The notes beneath the pieces are model-generated. The model worked only from the letters and a program-made list of their open reading frames with translations, did no database searches and had not been told where the DNA came from. This document shows, one piece after another, positions 58,582 to 64,000 of a stretch of DNA of 64,000 nucleotides. Position 1 is the stretch's first letter. Each line of letters opens with the position of its first letter. Made by a program: the position numbers and the translations under genes. The DNA is from Bacteroidetes bacterium HGW-Bacteroidetes-5 (GTDB lineage: Bacteria > Bacteroidota > Bacteroidia > Bacteroidales > UBA932): the NCBI GenBank assembly GCA_002842515.1, contig PHDC01000001.1, positions 868,001-932,000 on the forward strand, written 5' to 3'.

Positions 58582-59919
58582 TTAGCAAAGACCTTGCTCC
58601 AGAGTAGCTTTGGCAACTTTCATAAATCCGGCAATATTAGCACCATTTACATAGTTAATAAAGCCATCACTCTGTTTTCCGTACTTAACGCACTGCTCGT
58701 GGATACTCTCCATTATCTGCTTAAGTTTGGCATCTACCTCCTCTGCTGTCCAGCTGATATGCATAGCATTTTGAGTCATCTCCAGACCCGAAACGGCTAC
58801 TCCGCCTGCGTTAGCTGCTTTTCCAGGAGCATAAAGAACCTTTGCTTTCTGAAGCTCTGCAATCGCCTCCGGTGTGCAACCCATATTTGACAACTCGCCA
58901 ACACAAATTACTCCGTTTTTGATAAGCTCTCTTGCGTCATCTCCGTTAAGTTCATTCTGGAAAGCACACGGTAGAGCGATATCTACTTTTACTGCCCACG
59001 CTTTCTTGCCGGGATAGAATTTTGACTCAGGGAACTTCTCTGCATAAGGGGCAACCACATCGTTGTTAGAAGCACGAAGTTCCAGCATATATGCAATTTT
59101 TTCGCTTGTCATTCCAGCTTCGTCGTGAATCATACCATCTGGACCGGATAGAGCTATCACTTTGGCTCCAAGTTCGGTTGCTTTTAGTGCTGCACCCCAG
59201 GCAACATTTCCAAAACCGGAAACTGATACTGTTTTACCTTTTAAATTGAGTCCTTTAGTTGCCAGCATATGTGTTACAAAGTAGACTCCACCGTAACCGG
59301 TTGCCTCCGGACGGATAAGTGAACCACCCCAGGTAGCTCCTTTTCCTGTAAGTACACCTGTAAATTCACGTGCCAGTTTTTTGTACCATCCGAACATAAA
59401 CCCTATTTCACGGCCGCCTACACCTATATCACCTGCAGGTACATCTGTATCCGGACCAAGATCGCGCCATAGCTCAGTAATGAATGCCTGGCAGAAACGC
59501 ATAATCTCTGCATCAGATTTTCCTTTCGGATCAAAATCTGAACCTCCTTTACCTCCACCCATAGGGAGAGTCGTTAAGGCATTCTTAAACATCTGCTCAA
59601 AACCCAAAAACTTAAGGATTGACGGATTAACAGAAGGGTGGAAACGGAAACCTCCCTTATACGGGCCGATAGCGTTGCTAAACTGTACTCTGTAACCAAG
59701 GTTTGTGTGAACTTCGCCCTTGTCGTCCTGCCAGGTCACTCTGAATGTGAAGATACGATCCGGTTCAATAAGCCTTTCAATGATCTTTGCTTTTTGAAAC
59801 TCCGGATGTTGATTGTAAATCACCTCGATTGACTCGAGAACTTCGTGGACTGCTTGTAAAAACTCTTTTTCGTGGCCGTGTTTTCTTTCAAGAGAGGCCA
59901 TTATCTCTGCTACTTTCAT
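58582..59919 (-). CDS. gdhA: Glutamate dehydrogenase (NADP-type)
   Basis: Product of 445 residues, the size of hexameric bacterial GDH. The substrate site has GGFRFHP and the catalytic-lysine loop LPMGGGKGGSDFDPKGKS; the dinucleotide loop SGFGNVA follows. It forms glutamate from 2-oxoglutarate and ammonium. It is third in a minus-strand row with korA and korB, 41 bp after korB, so its substrate is made or used by its neighbours. Confidence 0.93.
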   Translation of the reverse strand: MKVAEIMASLERKHGHEKEFLQAVHEVLESIEVIYNQHPEFQKAKIIERLIEPDRIFTFRVTWQDDKGEVHTNLGYRVQFSNAIGPYKGGFRFHPSVNPSILKFLGFEQMFKNALTTLPMGGGKGGSDFDPKGKSDAEIMRFCQAFITELWRDLGPDTDVPAGDIGVGGREIGFMFGWYKKLAREFTGVLTGKGATWGGSLIRPEATGYGGVYFVTHMLATKGLNLKGKTVSVSGFGNVAWGAALKATELGAKVIALSGPDGMIHDEAGMTSEKIAYMLELRASNNDVVAPYAEKFPESKFYPGKKAWAVKVDIALPCAFQNELNGDDARELIKNGVICVGELSNMGCTPEAIAELQKAKVLYAPGKAANAGGVAVSGLEMTQNAMHISWTAEEVDAKLKQIMESIHEQCVKYGKQSDGFINYVNGANIAGFMKVAKATLEQGLC

Positions 59920-59960
59920 AATAAGTTGATTTATATTGTTTGGTAAAAAATTTCGGGACT

Positions 59961-60977
59961 CTATTTAACTTCCCAAGTTGCACCGCTGTGAAGCAGCTCA
60001 TCCATATTGTGAATTTGCGCGTGCTCAATGGCGTCTATTACCTGATCCCTCACATTGTCGTCGTATGTTTTGTCATTGACAGCTCTAATTACTCCCAGGG
60101 CAACCGGAAGATCCGGGTATGCCATATCTATGAGCATTGAGTGGACTCCCGGATTCTCAGTTGTGGCATCGTGAACCATAAGATCTTTCTCTGTAATTCC
60201 GTTCTCTCCCAAAACAACAGGTATAATCTTATTTCCAACCATAACAAGACCCTTATCACTATTCTTGCCGTAAATCATAGGCTGTCCGTGTTTTAGAGTA
60301 ATTGTTCTCTCTGCACGGAACTCTTTATCTGCAATCTCTGAATGGGTTTTATCATTAAAAATCACACAATTAACGAGAATCTCCGTTACAGCTGTACCAT
60401 CGTGTTTTGCGCTTTGCAGCATTATATCCTGTGTGAGTTTAAGCTCTACATCAATGCTTCTGGCAAAAAAAGTTCCTCTTGAACCCAACACAAGTGCTCC
60501 CGGGTTAAAAGGATGTTCTACAGTTCCGTAAGGAGAGGTCTTAGTAACCATCCCAAGCTTTGAAGTGGGAGAGTACTGGCCTTTTGTAAGACCATATATC
60601 TGATTGTTGAAGAGAATTATATTGATGTCAATATTTCTTCTTATTGCGTGAATAAAGTGATTCCCTCCTATCGCCAAAGCATCTCCGTCTCCTGTAATCT
60701 CCCACACGGTAAGGGTGGGGTTTGCAACTTTAATGCCGGTAGCTATAGCGGCAGCTCTTCCGTGAATTCCGTGGAAACCGTAGGTATCCATATAGTATGG
60801 GAAGCGTGAGGAGCAACCTATTCCCGAAACAAAAACAAACCTCTCCTTTGTATAGTTAAGGGCTTCGCATACATCGGGCATAGCCCTTTGAATACTGGCC
60901 AGAATTGCGTGATCGCCGCAACCCGGACACCACTTTACCTCTTGGTTGCTTTTAAAATCTTGTGGAGTGTATTTCAT
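59961..60977 (-). CDS. korB: 2-Oxoacid:ferredoxin oxidoreductase subunit beta
   Basis: Product of 338 residues from ATG 60977; a longer frame starts with TTG at 60983. CPGCGDHAIL near residue 18, GIGCSSR, and the TPP-Mg motif GDGDALAIGG...NNQIYGLTKGQYSPTS are typical of KorB. With KorA it interconverts 2-oxoglutarate and succinyl-CoA using ferredoxin. It starts 26 bp after korA. Confidence 0.92.
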   Translation of the reverse strand: MKYTPQDFKSNQEVKWCPGCGDHAILASIQRAMPDVCEALNYTKERFVFVSGIGCSSRFPYYMDTYGFHGIHGRAAAIATGIKVANPTLTVWEITGDGDALAIGGNHFIHAIRRNIDINIILFNNQIYGLTKGQYSPTSKLGMVTKTSPYGTVEHPFNPGALVLGSRGTFFARSIDVELKLTQDIMLQSAKHDGTAVTEILVNCVIFNDKTHSEIADKEFRAERTITLKHGQPMIYGKNSDKGLVMVGNKIIPVVLGENGITEKDLMVHDATTENPGVHSMLIDMAYPDLPVALGVIRAVNDKTYDDNVRDQVIDAIEHAQIHNMDELLHSGATWEVK

Positions 60978-61003
60978 ATCCAAAATAATTTCGAGTTTGA
61001 TTT

Positions 61004-62839
61004 TTATAGAATTGCATTTACGGCGTCATAAATCTCCTTTACGATAAAAGGTTGACCCTGTACTTTATTGTATTGATGATAGATAAACTGCTGGTGTTGT
61101 GTTCTGAGATAGTTGGCAAACTGCCCGCTGTTGAGTTCACAAACAATTATCTTATTGAATTTTGAAAAGATATCCGCTGTGTTCTTTGGCAATGGAAAGA
61201 TGTAGTCAAAATGGGTTAAGCTTACACTCTTGCCCTCTCCCTGCAGCTCTTTAACAGCTGTGTATAGGTGGCCGTAGGTTCCTCCCCATCCGACAACTAA
61301 AACATCTCCACTCTCTGCTCCCATTACGCTCTGGTTTGGAATGTAGTTTGCAAGCCTGGCTACCTTCTCTGCCCTCTCTTTTACCATCCTCTCGTGTACG
61401 AGTGGATCTGATGAGACATTTCCATTGTTGTTTTTCTCCAGACCACCAACTCTGTGCTCAAGACCTTTTGTACCAGGGAAAGCCCACTGTCTGGCCATCC
61501 TGTCGGCGTCTCTTTTGTATGGCCAGAAAGGTGACTCTTGTGCCTCTTTTATAATAGGAGGGGTTATTGACGGATAGTCCTTCATTGCCGGTATTCTCCA
61601 GGGCTCCGATCCGTTACCGAGAAAACCTTCGGTTAACAACAGTACCGGCATCATATGCTCCATTGCATATTTTGCAGAGTAAAATGCAGCGTCAAAACAG
61701 TGTGACGGCGAGTGTGCGGCAATTATTGCTATAGGGCACTCTCCATTTCTTCCGTAAAGCGCCTGGTTTAGGTCTGTCTGCTCTGTCTTGGTAGGAATTC
61801 CGGTTGAGGGACCTCCTCTTTGAACATCGACAACTACTAAGGGGAGCTCTGTAATCATTGCAAGCCCCAAAGCCTCCGATTTAAGTGAGAGACCCGGGCC
61901 TGAAGTTGTTGTAACGGCTAGATTACCTGCATAAGCAGCACCGATTGATGTGCAGATACCTGCTATCTCATCTTCACATTGAAGTGTTTTTACATTCAGA
62001 TCTTTTCTTAATGCCAGCTCCTCAAGGATGCTGGTTGCAGGGGTGATAGGGTAAGAGCCGCAAAAGAGTGGAATTCCGGACTTCTCCGACGCAGCAAGGA
62101 GTCCCCAAGCTGTAGCCTGATTTCCATTTATATATCTGTAGGTTCCCTTCTCAAGTTTAGCCGGCTCTACTCTGTATGTATTTGGAATTGCGTGAACATT
62201 TCCGGCATAGTTGAATCCATCTCTGAGTGCCTTTTTATTCGCTTCGGCAATTTCCGGTTTTTTACGAAATTTCTTGTCCAGGTAATCTTCGGTGGAATCC
62301 ATTGGTCTGTTAAACATATAGTAACAGATTCCCAAAGTAAATATATTTTTAGAGCGTACAATAGATTTCGGATCCAGCCCGCTATCTTTAAGACTCTCTT
62401 TTGTAAGAGTAGTGATAGGTGCAAAAATTATGTGTCTATCCTGAATATTAAGCTCTTTAATCGGATCATCCGTTTTAAATCCGGCCCTTTTTATCCCCTT
62501 TTCATCAAATGTATCTGAATCCAGAATAATTGAGGCAGTTGGTTTTGCCCACTGTGCGTTTGAACGCAGCGCAGCAGGATTCATAGCGACTAAAACATCG
62601 CAAAAATCACCCGGTGTGAGAATCTCTCCACTACCAATGTTTACCTGAAACCCTGAAACTCCGGCAACGGTTCCCTGCGGTGCACGAATCTCTGCCGGGA
62701 AATCCGGGAATGTAGAGATGTCGTTGCCATACAGCGCCGATGCATCTGCAAAGAGAGTTCCGGTAAGCTGCATTCCATCACCTGAATCACCTGTAAATCT
62801 GATAACAACTTCTTTAGTATCAATAACCTTGTGTTGCAT
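61004..62839 (-). CDS. korA: 2-Oxoacid:ferredoxin oxidoreductase subunit alpha (gamma-alpha fusion)
   Basis: Product of 611 residues. The N-terminal gamma domain (about 1-190) contains RFTGDSGDGMQLTG and PDFPAEIRAPQGT; the alpha domain follows with GNQATAWG, GSYPITPAT, TTSGPGLSLKSEA and QRGGPSTGIPTKTEQTDL. This gamma-alpha fusion is normal for KorA. With KorB it forms a two-gene oxidoreductase; no separate delta/ferredoxin subunit is next to it, so the electron carrier is encoded elsewhere. Confidence 0.92.
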   Translation of the reverse strand: MQHKVIDTKEVVIRFTGDSGDGMQLTGTLFADASALYGNDISTFPDFPAEIRAPQGTVAGVSGFQVNIGSGEILTPGDFCDVLVAMNPAALRSNAQWAKPTASIILDSDTFDEKGIKRAGFKTDDPIKELNIQDRHIIFAPITTLTKESLKDSGLDPKSIVRSKNIFTLGICYYMFNRPMDSTEDYLDKKFRKKPEIAEANKKALRDGFNYAGNVHAIPNTYRVEPAKLEKGTYRYINGNQATAWGLLAASEKSGIPLFCGSYPITPATSILEELALRKDLNVKTLQCEDEIAGICTSIGAAYAGNLAVTTTSGPGLSLKSEALGLAMITELPLVVVDVQRGGPSTGIPTKTEQTDLNQALYGRNGECPIAIIAAHSPSHCFDAAFYSAKYAMEHMMPVLLLTEGFLGNGSEPWRIPAMKDYPSITPPIIKEAQESPFWPYKRDADRMARQWAFPGTKGLEHRVGGLEKNNNGNVSSDPLVHERMVKERAEKVARLANYIPNQSVMGAESGDVLVVGWGGTYGHLYTAVKELQGEGKSVSLTHFDYIFPLPKNTADIFSKFNKIIVCELNSGQFANYLRTQHQQFIYHQYNKVQGQPFIVKEIYDAVNAIL

Positions 62840-62893
62840 ATAAAATAGTTTAAATAAGCTGGTGCTCTATCCTGTTAAAGTTAAAATATTCTA

Positions 62894-62901
62894 CAAATGT
62901 A
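62894..62901 (-). promoter_or_regulatory. Candidate -7 element for korA-korB-gdhA
   Basis: On the minus strand TACATTTG fits TAnnTTTG, 54 bp before the korA ATG. A -33 TTG at the proper distance is not clear. Confidence 0.42.
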
Positions 62902-63122
62902 GTTAATATTCCAATCCGAAAAAGAAAATCAGATGAAATTTTAAATTATTATTAAACGACAGTTGTTTTATACAATATAATAAGGAATAGTAGAACTCAC
63001 CCTTATAGATTTACTCATATGAGGAGATTTTGCTAAAAAAGGGGGTTTTTATTGAAATAGCAATAGATTGAACAAAAAAAGAGCACTATTGTTATTATTT
63101 ATTAAATAGAAGTAATAATTTA

Positions 63123-63130
63123 TATATTTG
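63123..63130 (+). promoter_or_regulatory. Candidate -7 element for the carbonic anhydrase gene
   Basis: TATATTTG fits TAnnTTTG and lies 19 bp before the ATG in an AT-rich stretch. The -33 element is unclear. Confidence 0.42.
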
Positions 63131-63149
63131 TATAATATTAATTAGACAG

Positions 63150-63710
63150 ATGGCCATAATCCGGAAGTTAAACGGGATTGAACCAAAAATCGGGAAGAAC
63201 TGCTTCATAGCAGAAAACGCAGCAATCATCGGAGATGTAGTAATTGGAGATGATTGCAGCATTTGGTATGGCTCTGTCCTGAGAGGGGATGTCAATCCTA
63301 TTAGAGTTGGCAATAGAGTGAATATTCAGGATGGCGCTGTTTTACATACTCTTCACAAACGCTCTGTGGTTGAGATTGGAGATGATGTCTCTGTGGGACA
63401 CAACGCTATTGTACACGGTGCAAAAGTAGGAAACAGCGTTTTGGTCGGAATGGGTTCAATACTAATGGATAATGCAGTAATTCCGGACAATACCATAATA
63501 GCTGCCGGCGCAGTAGTACTAAGTAACTCAACCCTTGAACCCGGGGTTTATGCCGGAGTTCCCGCAAAAAAGGTAAAAGAGGGCTCAGCACAAATAGCTG
63601 AGTCGGCGCTAAAGAATGCTCAGGGATATATGATGTACAAAGATTGGTATCTTAACAGTTATGAAGTTGTCAATGATAACTCAAACGAAGAGAATCCGCC
63701 GAAAAAGTGA
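63150..63710 (+). CDS. Gamma-class carbonic anhydrase family protein
   Basis: Product of 186 residues. A left-handed beta-helix of hexapeptide repeats carries GDVNPIRVGNRVNIQDG and the three zinc-binding histidines in AVLHT and VGHNAIVHG, followed by the YAGVPAKKVK helix. Conserved ligands suggest CO2 hydration, but family members without proven activity (YrdA/CaiE-like) are common. It has its own candidate promoter; the next lipoprotein gene starts 62 bp downstream. Confidence 0.85.
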   Translation: MAIIRKLNGIEPKIGKNCFIAENAAIIGDVVIGDDCSIWYGSVLRGDVNPIRVGNRVNIQDGAVLHTLHKRSVVEIGDDVSVGHNAIVHGAKVGNSVLVGMGSILMDNAVIPDNTIIAAGAVVLSNSTLEPGVYAGVPAKKVKEGSAQIAESALKNAQGYMMYKDWYLNSYEVVNDNSNEENPPKK

Positions 63711-63772
63711 AAACACAAACAATAAAATAATCTTTCAAAAGGTCAATAATTACTCTAAAACAAAATCAATAA

Positions 63773-64000
63773 ATGAAAAAAATCTTATTACTGGTTGTGG
63801 CAGCTGCAATGTTTGCCTGCACACCTAAACACGACGGTTTCATTATCGAAGGTACCGTAACAGGCGATAATATAACCGATGGAAAAGCTTATTTAACAAA
63901 CCTTTCACGGGTTGAACCTATTAAAGATACTGCAGATTTTATTGCAGGTAAATTCTCTTTCAAAGGTAAAGTAACAACTCCCGAGAACTATGCAATCACA
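63773..64000 (+). CDS. DUF4369-like lipoprotein, 3'-truncated by the window
   Basis: The first 76 codons are visible and the frame runs off the right edge. A signal with the lipobox MFAC at Cys16 is followed by GFIIEGTVTGDNITDGKAYL and a later AGKFSFKGKV, the beta-rich pattern of DUF4369 domains. In Bacteroidota this N-terminal domain usually precedes a TlpA/thioredoxin domain, as in the gene at 51530-52642, but that part lies outside. Confidence 0.75.
   Translation, partial: MKKILLLVVAAAMFACTPKHDGFIIEGTVTGDNITDGKAYLTNLSRVEPIKDTADFIAGKFSFKGKVTTPENYAIT

Larger units (their letters stand above)
62840..63149. other. Divergent intergenic region, 310 bp
   Basis: AT-rich spacer between korA (minus) and the carbonic anhydrase gene (plus). 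It holds the two candidate -7 elements listed separately. I see no reading frame, hairpin terminator or RNA gene in the middle part. Confidence 0.6.

Overview
The window reads as a chromosomal segment of a Bacteroidota bacterium, most likely Bacteroidales. It has a SusC/SusD outer-membrane pair, BACON domains, many Sec/lipoprotein signal peptides ending in SAQ or SSC, and 2-oxoacid:ferredoxin oxidoreductase genes. Its promoters fit the Bacteroidota form (TTTG, 16-19 nt, then TAnnTTTG), and Shine-Dalgarno sites are scarce. I see no phage, insertion sequence, CRISPR array or integrase. Most of the window is conserved core genome with short accessory stretches.

Layout. (1) 1-5100: an uncharacterised operon of four cytoplasmic proteins. 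These are a helical protein, two diverged tandem paralogues and a bactofilin-like beta-helix protein. An exported SagB-type nitroreductase follows, then a terminator. (2) 5178-8596: an exported TldD/TldE-like pair, one with the HExxxH zinc site and one without. (3) 8643-15437: housekeeping and processing genes: a GNAT acetyltransferase, an HI0933-type flavoprotein, RluF, Sua5, a peptide deformylase with a lipobox, an M20 peptidase and an atypical SDR. (4) 15475-17483: exbB-exbD-tonB from one promoter, convergent with an orphan MacB-like permease. (5) 18849-24950: an RluB-like pseudouridine synthase with 49 KPFxxxR heptads, then era, parC and aroK. (6) 24951-36348: recJ, lysS, an rRNA/tRNA methyltransferase, aroE, ssb, purA, an MFS carrier, dxs and a FeoB-like permease without its GTPase domain. 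(7) 36388-49400: the information-processing block tRNA-Thr, tRNA-Tyr, tRNA-Gly, tRNA-Thr, tuf, tRNA-Trp, secE, nusG, rplK, rplA, rplJ, rplL, rpoB, rpoC, with a hairpin between rplL and rpoB. (8) 49421-58444: a structured palindromic element, then on the minus strand an M64 metallopeptidase lipoprotein, a thioredoxin-fold lipoprotein without its CXXC cysteines, and a susC-susD-lipoprotein operon. (9) 58498-62901: korA-korB-gdhA on the minus strand. (10) 63150-64000: a gamma-class carbonic anhydrase and the start of a DUF4369-type lipoprotein.

How they work together. ExbB-ExbD-TonB can energise the SusC transporter in the same window. The SusCD locus sits near a secreted peptidase and no glycoside hydrolase, so peptides or glycoproteins are plausible substrates. 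KorAB and GDH meet at 2-oxoglutarate and link carbon flow to ammonium assimilation. The best candidates for undescribed biology are the four-gene bactofilin-like operon at the left edge, the adjacent exported SagB/TldD/TldE set, the GTPase-less FeoB, and the palindromic element at 49421-49543.
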